Source: Vreelandella nanhaiensis (GTDB lineage: Bacteria > Pseudomonadota > Gammaproteobacteria > Pseudomonadales > Halomonadaceae). From it: DNA of 64,000 bases. Position numbers and translations under genes: made by a program. The stretch is from NCBI RefSeq assembly GCF_003990185.1, contig NZ_RZHF01000015.1, positions 62,136 to 126,135 on the forward strand. The letters are read 5' to 3'. Below the pieces are notes generated by a model. That model was not told the DNA's origin and searched no databases. It was given only the letters and a program-made list of their open reading frames with translations. Of this stretch, positions 10,458-23,351 are shown piece by piece (the stretch's first letter is position 1; each line of letters starts with the position of its first letter).

Positions 10458-11342
10458 ATGGCAGCTGCAAAAGAGATACGCACCCAGATCGGGAGCATCA
10501 AGAATACGCAGAAGATCACCAGCGCCATGGAAATGGTAGCTGCATCGAAAATGCGTAAAGCACAAGATCTAATGAAGGCCAGCCAGCCTTACGCCAAGCA
10601 GATCCGTAACGTGGTAGGCCACCTGGCTAACGCTAACCCCGAGTACACGCACGACTACATGGTCGAGCGTAACGAGGTGAAGCGTGTTGGCTATATCGTG
10701 GTTTCCACCGACCGTGGCCTGTGCGGCGGGTTAAACGTCAACCTGTTCAAAGCTGTGGTGAAAGATGCCGTGGCCTGGAAACAGGAAGGTGCTGAGCTGG
10801 ACTTTTGTGCCCTTGGCTCAAAGGCCGGCGCTTTCTTCCGTAACTATGGCGGCAATTTGATTGCGGCCAAGAGCGGTTTGGGAGAAAAGCCGACTGTTGA
10901 GGGTTTGATCGGTAGTGTCAAGGTCATGCTCGAAGCGTACGACGAAGGACGACTCGATCGCCTGTTCGTGGTGTATAACGAATTTGTTAACACCATGACC
11001 CAAAAGCCGGTTGTTCGTCAGCTTCTTCCGCTATCACCTGATATGGGTGTCAGCGAGCACGACGAAGAAAACGCCCGTCCCGGAAGTTGGGACTACCTGT
11101 ATGAACCGGATGCCAAGGCGTTGCTTGATAGCCTGCTGGTTCGTTTCGTCGAATCACAGGTTTATCAGGCGGTAGTCGAAAACGGAGCTTGCGAACAGGC
11201 AGCCCGTATGATCGCCATGAAGAGTGCCACCGATAACGCAGGCAACCTGATTGATGATCTGGAAATGGTCTATAACAAGGCTCGCCAGGCAGCTATCACC
11301 CAGGAAATTTCCGAGATTGTCGGCGGCGCTTCAGCCGTATAA
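10458..11342 (+). CDS. atpG: F0F1 ATP synthase subunit gamma
   Basis: This 294-residue central shaft couples c-ring rotation to catalysis in F1. The N-terminal helix ([20 protein letters not shown]) and the C-terminal helix ([12 protein letters not shown]) are both conserved. The Rossmann-like middle contains [11 protein letters not shown]. It is slightly longer than the E. coli protein but complete, between atpA and atpD. Confidence 0.96.
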   Translation: MAAAKEIRTQIGSIKNTQKITSAMEMVAASKMRKAQDLMKASQPYAKQIRNVVGHLANANPEYTHDYMVERNEVKRVGYIVVSTDRGLCGGLNVNLFKAVVKDAVAWKQEGAELDFCALGSKAGAFFRNYGGNLIAAKSGLGEKPTVEGLIGSVKVMLEAYDEGRLDRLFVVYNEFVNTMTQKPVVRQLLPLSPDMGVSEHDEENARPGSWDYLYEPDAKALLDSLLVRFVESQVYQAVVENGACEQAARMIAMKSATDNAGNLIDDLEMVYNKARQAAITQEISEIVGGASAV

Positions 11343-11357
11343 CGCCCAGGGAGCTAA

Positions 11358-12794
<1,437 letters not shown>

Positions 12795-12818
12795 TCCCGT
12801 CTATTAGGGGGATTCGCT

Positions 12819-13247
12819 ATGGCGAATAGCTTTACTTGCAATATCGTCAGCGCTGAAGCATCTATCTTCTCAGGCACCGTTGAGCAGGTAGTGGCTTCTG
12901 GAATGATGGGTGACCTGGGTATTTTGCCGGGTCACGCTCCGCTGCTGACTGAGCTTCAGCCGGGTCCGATTCGTGTGATTCACGATGGCGGCAAGGAAGA
13001 AAACTTCTTTGTCTCGGGCGGCTTTATGGAAGTTCAGCCCGACGTCGTGACGATCCTGGCCGACGCCGCTTCCCGTGCAAGCGACCTGAATGAGGCCGCT
13101 GCCGAAGAAGCACGTCAGCAAGCGCTGAAAGCCTTTAATGAGAAGTCAGCTGAGCTTGACTACACCCGCGCGGCAGCAGAACTTGCCGAAGCCGTTGCCC
13201 AGCTGCGAACGATTCAGCAGCTGCGCAAGAAGGCGGGTAAAGGCTAA
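12819..13247 (+). CDS. atpC: F0F1 ATP synthase subunit epsilon
   Basis: This 142-residue subunit has an N-terminal beta-sandwich (with [13 protein letters not shown]) and a C-terminal helical hairpin that can block rotation. It is the last gene of the operon and is followed at once by a strong terminator. Confidence 0.96.
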   Translation: MANSFTCNIVSAEASIFSGTVEQVVASGMMGDLGILPGHAPLLTELQPGPIRVIHDGGKEENFFVSGGFMEVQPDVVTILADAASRASDLNEAAAEEARQQALKAFNEKSAELDYTRAAAELAEAVAQLRTIQQLRKKAGKG

Positions 13248-13266
13248 AAAACGCCCCTGGCGTTCG

Positions 13267-13310
13267 AACGCCCCTTGAACCCGGATTAGGGTTTAAGGGG
13301 CGTTTTTTTT
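13267..13310 (+). terminator. Intrinsic terminator of the atp operon
   Basis: A 16-base-pair stem (one G-U pair) with a six-base loop is followed by eight T. The 5' arm is 13267-13282 and the 3' arm 13289-13304. It lies 20 bases after atpC. Confidence 0.93.
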
Positions 13311-13433
13311 GTCTGGTACTATGATGCGTACACAGTGACATTATGCATTCCGACTGCCACGCTTTATCAGTCATGTTTTGTATCAGGTTTTTATAACGGT
13401 GTTTGGTAACAGTATGTGTAACGATACTTTGCA

Positions 13434-13480
13434 ATAGTACTTGAGATAGTACTTGAGATAGTACTTGAGATAGATCTTGC
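13434..13480. repeat. Tandem 12-bp repeat upstream of mgtE
   Basis: Three identical copies of ATAGTACTTGAG (13434-13445, 13446-13457, 13458-13469) are followed by a degenerate partial copy ending at about 13480. The array is 30 bases upstream of the mgtE start codon, within or next to its promoter or leader. Confidence 0.85.
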
Positions 13481-13509
13481 AACCGTACTTTGTCAGAAGG
13501 GGGAGAGCG

Positions 13510-14892
13510 ATGGCATTGAATGATGAAAACCTGCAGGAACTGAAGGCCGAGCTGCTCGACGAGCTGGTAAAGGACGAGCCGAGTAAAAACCTAATTTCTG
13601 AGCGCCTGGCCGAGGTTCGCTCAGCCGATATCGGAGAGGTGCTTGAAGAGCTCATCGAAGAGGATGAAAAGCTACCGGCGGCGCTGTCGGTTCTGGATGT
13701 TCTCTCAAACGAGCGTGCGGCCAATGTACTGGGTTACCTGCCCGGTGAGAGTCAGCTTGAAGTGGTGGGTGAGTTAAGCGATACCCAAGTGCTTAAGCTG
13801 TTGGAAGAGATGGGCTCTGATGAACGGGCTGACTTGTTCAATCTTCTGGACGATGACCGCCGCGAGGCATTGCTGCGTCGCATGGCTCACCAGGAGCGTG
13901 AAGATCTCAAACGCCTGGCAAGTTATCAGGAAGGAACGGCCGGCGCCATCATGACCTCTGACTATGTGGCCATAGCCAGTGGCATGACGGTGTCGCAGGC
14001 GCTGATGCGCGTACGCCAAACTGCGCCTGATGCAGAGACGGTCTATCAGCTCTACATATTAGACAGTGACGGTGAGTTAATTGGGACGATGTCGCTGCGC
14101 CAGCTGATGGTGGCACGCCCAGGTGCGGTGGTGGATGACATCATGATCAAGGATGTGATCAGTACCGCAGTGGATGAAGAACAGGAAGAGGTGGCGCGCA
14201 TCGTGGCACGCTACGACCTACTTGCGCTGCCCGTGATCGATGCGGATGGTCGAATGGTGGGTATTGTGACCCACGATGATGCCATGGATGTCGCGGAGTC
14301 CGAGGCTACCGAGGATTTCCATAAAGGGATGTCAATCGGCCAGCTGGAAGACGGCGTGAGCCGCGTACCGATTTGGAGTCTGTACCGCAAACGCGTGACA
14401 TGGCTGGTTTTATTGGTGTTTGCCAACCTGTTTTCCGGCGCGGGCATTGCCTACTTTGAAGATATCATTGCCGCCCAGGTGGCCCTGGTGTTCTTCTTGC
14501 CGTTATTGATCGGCAGTGGCGGTAATGCCGGTGCTCAGGCCGCTACACTGATGGTGCGCGGGATGGCAACGGGTGATGTAGGAGTAAAGGATTGGAGCAA
14601 GATGCTGGGCCGGGAACTGCTGGTAGCCGGCTCACTGGGGCTTACCATGGCCATTGCGGTTACCCCGATTGGCATTTTGCGCGGCGGCAACGATGTAGCC
14701 ATGATTGTAGCGCTAAGTATGGTGACGATCGTGCTGTTTGGCAGCTTGATCGGGATGTGCCTGCCCTTTGTACTTGAACGCTTCAAGGTTGACCCGGCAA
14801 CAGCCTCCGCGCCACTGGTGACTACTTTGATCGATGCTACAGGCGTATTGATCTACTTCACCATTGCGACGGCGATTCTCTCCCATCTCTAG
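13510..14892 (+). CDS. mgtE: Magnesium transporter MgtE
   Basis: This 460-residue Mg2+ channel has an N-terminal helical MgtE_N domain (about 1-130), a CBS-domain pair (about 135-260) that senses cytoplasmic Mg2+, and a C-terminal membrane domain with about five helices (from about 300). The pore region includes GSGGNAGAQAATLMVRG. The ATG at 13510 follows AGAAGGGGGAG; an in-frame TTG at 13477 was rejected. No Mg2+ riboswitch is recognisable in the short leader, which instead holds the tandem 12-mers. Confidence 0.93.
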   Translation: MALNDENLQELKAELLDELVKDEPSKNLISERLAEVRSADIGEVLEELIEEDEKLPAALSVLDVLSNERAANVLGYLPGESQLEVVGELSDTQVLKLLEEMGSDERADLFNLLDDDRREALLRRMAHQEREDLKRLASYQEGTAGAIMTSDYVAIASGMTVSQALMRVRQTAPDAETVYQLYILDSDGELIGTMSLRQLMVARPGAVVDDIMIKDVISTAVDEEQEEVARIVARYDLLALPVIDADGRMVGIVTHDDAMDVAESEATEDFHKGMSIGQLEDGVSRVPIWSLYRKRVTWLVLLVFANLFSGAGIAYFEDIIAAQVALVFFLPLLIGSGGNAGAQAATLMVRGMATGDVGVKDWSKMLGRELLVAGSLGLTMAIAVTPIGILRGGNDVAMIVALSMVTIVLFGSLIGMCLPFVLERFKVDPATASAPLVTTLIDATGVLIYFTIATAILSHL

Positions 14893-14905
14893 TGCTCAGC
14901 CAGGT

Positions 14906-14929
14906 GGGTACGGCTCTAGCGCCGTACCC
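14906..14929. terminator. Hairpin between mgtE and the convergent CDF gene
   Basis: A 9-base-pair stem (GGGTACGGC/GCCGTACCC) with a six-base loop lies between two convergent genes. No T-run follows on either strand, so termination is only plausible. Confidence 0.45.
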
Positions 14930-15039
14930 AGCCGCGATTGATCAGCGGCGAGAGATGGGAGCGCATGACGACGCGTTCATACAAGGGTGGTACTAAGGCA
15001 GGCGTAGCTGTGTAATTCTAAAGATACTGCTCTAAGTAT

Positions 15040-16233
15040 TCAGCGCATTGAGCTGCTGGCAGCTCGCGTAATGAACATCACCTCAACGTGACCCAACCAT
15101 TCAATGTCGCTGGCCAGGCCCTTGAGCTGGCTGGCAAGACACTGGGGGGGCTGGTGAACCGCATCGTCAATGATTAGTGACACCGATACCTTGTCATTCA
15201 GATAGTGCAGCTGCAGCTCATTCAACGTGCGCCACACGGGATGACGGTACCAACGCTCGTTAAGCGCAGCCTCTACTTCAGGACGTAAGGGCAAGCCGGG
15301 CAAGCGGCTTGGATCGCCTTCTCCGGCATCGTCTTCCGGGTCAACGTGGAAAATAACGTCTGTCAGTAGGGGGAATTCATGGCGCAGACGACGGCTGACT
15401 TCATTGCCGATTTCATGGGCTTCAGACACGGTAATCTTGGGCCTAACCACGACATGCAGGTCTACCATGACCCAACCCGCCGATTGACGGGTACGCAGGT
15501 CGTGTACGCTATCCACACCGGGCACGCTGCAGGCAACGTCGTGCATTTGCTGCTGTACATCCTCGGGGAGCGCTGTGTCGACCAGCTCCCGGGCCGACTC
15601 CCACAAGAGATCCCAGCCCACTTTACCCACCAGCAGCCCCACCACAATAGCTGCCACGGCATCTAGCCAGCCAGCGCCAAACTGAGCGCCAATCAAGGCG
15701 ACCAGCACCACCGCTGTGGAGAGGGCGTCGCTACGCGAGTGCCAGGCGTTGGCTTCGAGTAACCGCGACTGGATACGCTTGGCCACGCGCATGGTGTAGC
15801 GAAATATCCACTCTTTGCTGAGAAGGGCAATAAATGTGATCACGATCGCCCAGAGGCCAGGGGCCGTGACTTCGGTACCACTAAATAAGCGGCTGAGGCT
15901 TGACCAGGCGATGCCGCCTGCCACGAAAATGAGTACGCTGCCAAGCAGTAAAGTAGTGAGGGTTTCAATACGCCCATGGCCATAATGATGATCATCATCT
16001 GGCTCCTGACGGCCATAATGAATAGCCGCCAGCACAAACCCATCGGTCACCAGGTCGGAAAGCGAATGAATGCCGTCGGCAATTAGCGCGGCCGATCCGA
16101 CAAGAAATCCCACCGCGACTTTCACAACGCTTAGCAGGCCATCAAGCCAGGCGCCGATATAGGTGACGCGCTTGGCGGTTTGGCTATCTTGCTCGCGATT
16201 GGGAACCACTGGCGTTTCAACGGTCTGAGTCAT
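15040..16233 (-). CDS. Cation diffusion facilitator family transporter
   Basis: This 397-residue inner-membrane antiporter exports divalent metal ions, probably Zn2+, Fe2+ or Mn2+, in exchange for protons. The N-terminal half has about six membrane segments. The metal site shows in ADGIHSLSDLVTD (second helix), and a second acidic and histidine set is WHSRSDALSTA (fifth helix). A short histidine-rich loop (DDDHHYGHG) follows the third helix. The C-terminal cytoplasmic domain is longer than in FieF. It is convergent with mgtE and stands alone. The exact metal cannot be assigned. Confidence 0.88.
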   Translation of the reverse strand: MTQTVETPVVPNREQDSQTAKRVTYIGAWLDGLLSVVKVAVGFLVGSAALIADGIHSLSDLVTDGFVLAAIHYGRQEPDDDHHYGHGRIETLTTLLLGSVLIFVAGGIAWSSLSRLFSGTEVTAPGLWAIVITFIALLSKEWIFRYTMRVAKRIQSRLLEANAWHSRSDALSTAVVLVALIGAQFGAGWLDAVAAIVVGLLVGKVGWDLLWESARELVDTALPEDVQQQMHDVACSVPGVDSVHDLRTRQSAGWVMVDLHVVVRPKITVSEAHEIGNEVSRRLRHEFPLLTDVIFHVDPEDDAGEGDPSRLPGLPLRPEVEAALNERWYRHPVWRTLNELQLHYLNDKVSVSLIIDDAVHQPPQCLASQLKGLASDIEWLGHVEVMFITRAASSSMR

Positions 16234-16432
16234 GGAATACCTGACAGGGGCACGCGTTCGGTAAAACCGTATTGTAGCGCACCGCTTTGTAATCTCTTAA
16301 GCCCTTTAAGATGAAGTATTCACTTGCACGTAACGTTATACGACGATGGCCCATGGCGGACAACCGCCTGATGGAGGTGTATCCTTGTGTGCCACTGTCA
16401 TTCAATAACCCCTTTGATAAATAGGATGATCC

Positions 16433-17233
16433 ATGGAGTGGTTACAAATACTGGTACTTGCCGCGGTGCAAGGCCTTACTGAATTTTTGCCTGTCTCAAG
16501 CTCCGCGCATTTAATTTTAGTACCGGTACTTACTTCATGGGAGGATCAAGGGCTTGCCTTTGATGTTGCGCTCCATGTGGGAAGCCTGACCGCCGTTATT
16601 ATCTATTTTCGAAAAGAGATCCTGCAAATAGTGCAAAGCAGCTTGGCGGTTTTTAAAGGCAGAGCGGTTAATGAAGATGCCCGATTGGGCCTCTGGATCA
16701 TCGTCGCTACCCTGCCGGTATGCATCATCGGTTTTTTGCTTCAAGACGTCATCTCAAACTATATGCGCTCAACGCTGGTGATTGGTATCAGCCTGATTGG
16801 CTTTGGACTATTGCTGGGTTATGCCGATTACTTCAAGCGAGGGACTAAAAGCGAGTATCAGATGGGCTGGAAAGAAGTACTGATTATTGGCTTTTCCCAG
16901 GCGCTGGCCTTGATACCTGGCACCTCACGTTCCGGCATCAGCATGACGGCAGCGCTAATGGTGGGAATGAGTCGTGAGGGGGCCGCCCGCTTCTCCTTTC
17001 TACTCTCTATTCCGGTCATCGTTCTAGCGGGTGGGCTTGAAGCCATCAAGCTTCTCCGCCAACCTCAGGCCATTGACTGGTTCTCACTGTTTGCCGGCAC
17101 GCTGTTATCCGGCGTGATTGCCTATCTTTGTATTCACTACTTTTTGGTCTTTATTAAAAAAATAGGCATGCAGCCTTTTGTTGTATATCGCGTGCTGTTC
17201 GGTGCGTGGCTTATCTGGTTTTTTCATTTTTAG
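16433..17233 (+). CDS. uppP: Undecaprenyl-diphosphate phosphatase UppP (BacA)
   Basis: This 266-residue polytopic membrane enzyme recycles undecaprenyl diphosphate to the monophosphate carrier for peptidoglycan synthesis. Both family motifs are present: LTEFLPVSSSAHL near the N-terminus and PGTSRSGISMTAALM in the middle. Length is typical. apbE starts 9 bases after its stop, so the two are probably co-transcribed. Confidence 0.95.
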   Translation: MEWLQILVLAAVQGLTEFLPVSSSAHLILVPVLTSWEDQGLAFDVALHVGSLTAVIIYFRKEILQIVQSSLAVFKGRAVNEDARLGLWIIVATLPVCIIGFLLQDVISNYMRSTLVIGISLIGFGLLLGYADYFKRGTKSEYQMGWKEVLIIGFSQALALIPGTSRSGISMTAALMVGMSREGAARFSFLLSIPVIVLAGGLEAIKLLRQPQAIDWFSLFAGTLLSGVIAYLCIHYFLVFIKKIGMQPFVVYRVLFGAWLIWFFHF

Positions 17234-17242
17234 AGCGAATTC

Positions 17243-18364
17243 ATGATTTCATCATTGCCCAAGTCGACTCGGTTAATGAAAAAAGCGGCCATCGCTGCCG
17301 CACTTATGCTTTTGGTGGGCTGTTCTGAAAAGGATCGTCCTCTTGATTCACCGGTACGTTTGGAAGGGGGAATTTTCGGTACTTTTTACCAGGTAACGAT
17401 TAACGACCCTTTGACCCAGGAGCAGGCTAATAACCTGGAAGCCGGGTTTTTAGCCGAACTTGAAAGCGTTGATGCGGCTATGTCGACCTATCGCGATGAT
17501 TCTGAGCTAAGCGTCTTTAATCAGGCGCCACTGGATGAATGGCAACCGCTCTCCAATGCGCTTATTGAAGTATTGGCGATTAGCCACTCGGTGGCAGAAA
17601 AAAGTGATGGCGCCTTTGACGTAACTGTGGGTGATCTAGTTAATCTGTGGAGCTTTGGACCTGAAGCGCGGCCAAAGGAAATACCGTCGGAGCAGTTGCT
17701 TGCCGAGCGGTTGGCTCAGGTCGGCTTTGACGCGGTGGAAGTGGATACACAGGCCATGCAGGCACGCCGTGAGCGCAATGCCTATGTCGACCTGTCCGGT
17801 GTTGCCAAAGGTCACGCCACTGATCGCGTTGGCGCATACCTGGATCAGCAGGGGATCAAAGGTTACCTCGTCAACCTGGGCGGGGATATGCTGGCCCACG
17901 GTTACCGCGATGATCAAAAGACCCCATGGCGTGTGGGGATTGAGACTCCGCAAAGCGGCGCGCCTCATGCCCAGCATATTGTGCCGCTACATGATATGTC
18001 GGTGGCCACTTCCGGTAATTACCGCAATTACTTCGAAGCCGATGGCCAGCGGTTTTCCCATACCATCGATCCACGTACCGGCCGCCCGGTAACACATAAC
18101 GTTGCTTCAGTATCGGTTTTCCACCCCTCCAATGCGTGGGCCGATGCCTGGGCAACGGCATTACTAGTTGTGGGTAGTGAGGCCGGGATGAGAATGGCGG
18201 TAGACCATAATCTGAGTGTTTTAATGTTGCTACGCGATGGTGAACATTGGCAAAGTATCGTAAGCCCTTCCTTTGTTGACTATTTTGGCGAAGACTTAGT
18301 CAACGAGCTGGGCATTGAGCCATGGACTGCCTCTAACGCGCGCTCGATAAAAGAAGGTAATTAG
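17243..18364 (+). CDS. apbE: FAD:protein FMN transferase, lipoprotein (ApbE)
   Basis: This 373-residue periplasmic enzyme covalently attaches FMN to threonines of proteins such as NqrB, NqrC and RnfG. The N-terminus is a lipoprotein signal with lipobox LVGC (Cys27). The family motifs GIFGTFYQV, DLSGVAKGHATDRV and SGNYRNYF are visible, and the catalytic-site HTIDPRTG is intact. Its ribosome site is weak, and an alternative ATG at 17276 would still leave a lipoprotein signal. The glmU start is one base after the stop. Confidence 0.92.
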   Translation: MISSLPKSTRLMKKAAIAAALMLLVGCSEKDRPLDSPVRLEGGIFGTFYQVTINDPLTQEQANNLEAGFLAELESVDAAMSTYRDDSELSVFNQAPLDEWQPLSNALIEVLAISHSVAEKSDGAFDVTVGDLVNLWSFGPEARPKEIPSEQLLAERLAQVGFDAVEVDTQAMQARRERNAYVDLSGVAKGHATDRVGAYLDQQGIKGYLVNLGGDMLAHGYRDDQKTPWRVGIETPQSGAPHAQHIVPLHDMSVATSGNYRNYFEADGQRFSHTIDPRTGRPVTHNVASVSVFHPSNAWADAWATALLVVGSEAGMRMAVDHNLSVLMLLRDGEHWQSIVSPSFVDYFGEDLVNELGIEPWTASNARSIKEGN

Positions 18365-18365
18365 G

Positions 18366-19736
18366 ATGCACAATGAACTGGATGTCGTGATTCTTGCGGC
18401 AGGCAAAGGCACGCGGATGCGCTCACAAACGCCAAAGGTGCTGCATACCTTGGCGGGAAAACCCATGGTGACTCACGTACTGGAAACTGCTGCAGGCTTA
18501 CAGCCAGAGCGTACCCATGTAGTGATCGGCCATGGTGCTGATCAATTGCGCAAGGCATTGGCCGATGAGAGCGTGACATTCGCCGTGCAGGCCGAGCAGA
18601 AAGGCACGGGGCATGCGGTTGCCCAGGCGCTGGATCAACTGGGTAGCGGAACTGTACTGGTGCTCTACGGCGATGTGCCGTTAATTAAGCGCGAAACGTT
18701 AAGCGCGTTACTAGCCCATGTGGATGAACAGCATATGGGACTTTTGACTGTCACCCTGGACGACCCGACGGGATACGGGCGCATCGTGCGCAATGACATG
18801 GGCGAGGCGGTGGCTATCGTCGAGCAGAAGGATGCCAGCGCATCCGAGCTTGCGATTACCGAGTGCAACACAGGTATCATGGCAATGACCAGCGCTCAGT
18901 TAAAGCGTTGGCTACCGAGGCTCTCCGCCGATAACGCCCAAGGCGAGTACTACCTGACTGATGTTATTGAAATGGCCGCTAATGACGGCATCAAGGTATG
19001 TACAGAACAGCCTGCCAGCGCTGCTGAAGTAGAAGGCGTTAACAATCGTGCGCAAATGGCACGACTGGAGCGAGCGTATCAGATACAGATAGCTAACCAG
19101 TTAATGGAGCAGGGTGTGGCGCTGGCCGACCCGGCAAGGCTTGACGTTCGGGGTAGCCTGACCTGTGGTCACGATGTATTTATCGATGTTGGCTGCGTGT
19201 TTGAAGGCACTGTAGAGCTTGGTGAAGGCGTACGCGTAGGGCCTTACTGTGTAATCAAAAATAGCACTATCGGCGCTGGTAGCAGTGTGGATAGTCATAG
19301 CGTGATAGATAGCACGGTCGCTGCGGGCCGTAACCAAGTTGGCCCTTATGCGCGGCTACGCCCCGGTACGCGCCTGGCCGTCAGCGCCAAGGTCGGCAAC
19401 TTTGTAGAAACCAAAAACGTAGAAGTAGGTGAAGGTAGTAAGATCAACCACTTAAGCTATATCGGTGATGCCCGCTTGGGGCGTGATGTAAATGTGGGTG
19501 CCGGTACCATTACCTGCAATTACGACGGTGCCAATAAGCATCATACCGAAATAGGTGATAACGCTTTTATTGGCTCCAACAGTGCGCTTGTAGCTCCAGT
19601 GACTATCGGCAAAGGGGCGACGGTAGGTGCCGGGTCGACCATTGCCAAGGATGTCAGTGAGCATGCGCTGACGGTAACGCGCAGCAAGCAGCTGGAAAAA
19701 GTCGGCTGGCTGCGCCCCGTCAAATCCGATAAGTAG
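18366..19736 (+). CDS. glmU: Bifunctional UDP-GlcNAc pyrophosphorylase / GlcN-1-P acetyltransferase GlmU
   Basis: This 456-residue cytosolic enzyme makes UDP-N-acetylglucosamine from glucosamine-1-phosphate. The N-terminal nucleotidyltransferase domain has [11 protein letters not shown] (about 10-20), and the C-terminal left-handed beta-helix carries hexapeptide repeats and the acetyltransferase core ([17 protein letters not shown]). Length equals the E. coli enzyme. It is followed 47 bases later by glmS, the preceding step of the same pathway. Confidence 0.96.
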   Translation: MHNELDVVILAAGKGTRMRSQTPKVLHTLAGKPMVTHVLETAAGLQPERTHVVIGHGADQLRKALADESVTFAVQAEQKGTGHAVAQALDQLGSGTVLVLYGDVPLIKRETLSALLAHVDEQHMGLLTVTLDDPTGYGRIVRNDMGEAVAIVEQKDASASELAITECNTGIMAMTSAQLKRWLPRLSADNAQGEYYLTDVIEMAANDGIKVCTEQPASAAEVEGVNNRAQMARLERAYQIQIANQLMEQGVALADPARLDVRGSLTCGHDVFIDVGCVFEGTVELGEGVRVGPYCVIKNSTIGAGSSVDSHSVIDSTVAAGRNQVGPYARLRPGTRLAVSAKVGNFVETKNVEVGEGSKINHLSYIGDARLGRDVNVGAGTITCNYDGANKHHTEIGDNAFIGSNSALVAPVTIGKGATVGAGSTIAKDVSEHALTVTRSKQLEKVGWLRPVKSDK

Positions 19737-19783
19737 ACTATTGGTACACCCACCGCTTTTTACACGTTTTAGGAGATTCATTT

Positions 19784-21613
<1,830 letters not shown>

Positions 21614-21655
21614 TGGCGTAAGCGAAATTAGGGAAGTTTCAAAAAACCGCTTTAC

Positions 21656-21680
21656 ATGGTGCGGCATTAAGCCGCACCAT
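21656..21680. terminator. Strong hairpin after glmS
   Basis: A perfect 10-base-pair stem (ATGGTGCGGC/GCCGCACCAT) with loop ATTAA lies 43 bases after the glmS stop. It lacks a T-run, so it may pause polymerase or protect the 3' end rather than terminate alone. Confidence 0.55.
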
Positions 21681-21696
21681 ATGCGCGGTCGCTGCG

Positions 21697-21725
21697 TTGC
21701 CGCATTTAGTTAGCGTGCTTATCAT
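21697..21725 (+). promoter_or_regulatory. Candidate nhaD promoter
   Basis: TTGCCG (21697-21702) and TATCAT (21720-21725) are 17 bases apart, 43 bases upstream of the nhaD start. Each element has two mismatches to the sigma-70 consensus, so this is tentative. Confidence 0.4.
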
Positions 21726-21767
21726 CGTGGCGCTGTCTCTCTCCCAAACTGTCAGGATCACGCTGTC

Positions 21768-23234
21768 ATGAAACCACCAAACGCCCTTGCTGCCCGGCTC
21801 TCAGCTCGCCGGGTCGCTTGGTTGTTGATCGCTCTCTGCACTATTGCCTTTCCTACTCTCTCCTATGCCGATGCTGGCCCCCTTGATTTAACCCTGTCGC
21901 TTGCCGGTATTACCTGTGTTGCCATCTTCATACTTGCCTACGCTTTGGTCATGTCTGAAGAACTTATCCACATGCGCAAATCAAAGCCCGTGCTGGTGGC
22001 AGCGGGGCTTATTTGGGCTATCGTGGCATGGGTATACGTTCAGGCTGGGATGCCTGAAGTATCGGAAATCGCATTTCGTGAAACCCTGCTTGAATATACC
22101 GAGTTGCTACTGTTCTTGCTGGTAGCCATGACGTATATCAACGCGATGGAAGAGCGGCGTACATTCGATGCGCTGCGTGCTTGGCTTGTGCGCAAGGGAT
22201 TTAGTTACCGTAGCCTTTTCTGGATTACCGGCTTTCTTGCGTTTGGTATTTCAGCGATTGCCAATAACATGACCACGGCCATGTTGATGTGTGCGGTGGT
22301 GCTCAAAGTAGCCGAAGGCGACAAAAAGTTTATTGGCTTATGCTGCGTTAACGTGGTGGTGGCCTCTAATGCGGGGGGCGCGTTTAGCCCATTTGGGGAT
22401 ATCACTACATTGATGGTTTGGCAGGCAGGACAGGTGCCTTTTAGCGGCTTCTTTGTACTTTTATTGCCTGCGATTGTTAACTTCATGGTGCCTTCGGTCA
22501 TCATGAATTTCTTTATTGTTAACCGCCAGCCTGCGGCCCTTACCGAAACCGTTTGGCTCAAGCGGGGGGCGCGGCGGATTATCGTGCTGTTTTTGATTAC
22601 CGTTGCCATTTCAGTTCTCTGCCACTCGGTTCTGCATTTGCCACCTGCCATGGGCATGATGTTCGGCCTGGGGCTTTTACAGTTTTTTGGCTACTACCTG
22701 CGTCGCAGCCTACCGCGCTCGCTGGAGCGCAAGCGGGAACGTTATTCTCGTCGGGGCGACTGGAAGAAGCTGGAGCAGCTGGGTAGCGTGGTGCCGTTTG
22801 ATATCTTTAGCCGTATTGCCCGCTCGGAGTGGGACACCTTGCTGTTTTTCTACGGGGTTGTGCTGTGTGTTGGTGGGCTTGGCTTTATGGGCTACTTAAG
22901 CCTGCTGTCAGAAACGCTTTACGGCGGTTGGAACCCGGTTTGGGCTAACGTGGCGTTAGGTCTTATTTCGGCAGTCGTGGATAACATTCCTGTGATGTTT
23001 GCGGTGCTTTCAATGGCGCCGGATATGTCGGAAGGCAACTGGCTGTTGATCACCCTGACCGCCGGCGTAGGCGGCAGCCTGCTCTCCATGGGTTCTGCTG
23101 CGGGTGTTGCCTTGATGGGCCAGGCTCGGGGTATTTATACCTTTATGGTTCACTTGCGCTGGGTGCCCGCCATTTTGTTGGGCTACGCGGCAAGTATCGC
23201 GACTCATCTTTTGATTAACGCGTCCCTCTTTTGA
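21768..23234 (+). CDS. nhaD: Na+/H+ antiporter, NhaD family
   Basis: This 488-residue inner-membrane antiporter exports Na+ (and Li+) in exchange for protons and is typical of halophilic and alkaliphilic bacteria such as Halomonas. An N-terminal signal-like segment ends near SYADA, followed by about a dozen hydrophobic segments. The conserved features of the ion-transporter superfamily are visible, including NNMTTAMLMC, SNAGGAFSPFGDITTLM and VVDNIPVMFAVLSM. It is monocistronic, with its own candidate promoter and a strong terminator shared with the convergent gene. Confidence 0.93.
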   Translation: MKPPNALAARLSARRVAWLLIALCTIAFPTLSYADAGPLDLTLSLAGITCVAIFILAYALVMSEELIHMRKSKPVLVAAGLIWAIVAWVYVQAGMPEVSEIAFRETLLEYTELLLFLLVAMTYINAMEERRTFDALRAWLVRKGFSYRSLFWITGFLAFGISAIANNMTTAMLMCAVVLKVAEGDKKFIGLCCVNVVVASNAGGAFSPFGDITTLMVWQAGQVPFSGFFVLLLPAIVNFMVPSVIMNFFIVNRQPAALTETVWLKRGARRIIVLFLITVAISVLCHSVLHLPPAMGMMFGLGLLQFFGYYLRRSLPRSLERKRERYSRRGDWKKLEQLGSVVPFDIFSRIARSEWDTLLFFYGVVLCVGGLGFMGYLSLLSETLYGGWNPVWANVALGLISAVVDNIPVMFAVLSMAPDMSEGNWLLITLTAGVGGSLLSMGSAAGVALMGQARGIYTFMVHLRWVPAILLGYAASIATHLLINASLF

Positions 23235-23271
23235 TAAGCCGGTTCTGATAAACCGATTGTTACGGTACTAA

Positions 23272-23308
23272 AAAACGTCCCTTACCGTTACCGGTAAGGG
23301 ACGTTTTT
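23272..23308. terminator. Bidirectional terminator between nhaD and the CBS gene
   Basis: A perfect 16-base-pair stem (5' arm 23272-23287, 3' arm 23292-23307) with a four-base loop is flanked by A on the left and T on the right, so it can terminate transcription in both directions. Confidence 0.92.
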
Positions 23309-23351
23309 ATATAACAGGAATAATAACTAGCGTGTAACTGGCTAGTTAATC

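Noticed and set aside
19737..19783. glmS ribozyme or riboswitch
   Set aside because: The glmU-glmS gap is only 47 bases with no ribozyme-like structure; the ribozyme is known mainly from Gram-positive bacteria.
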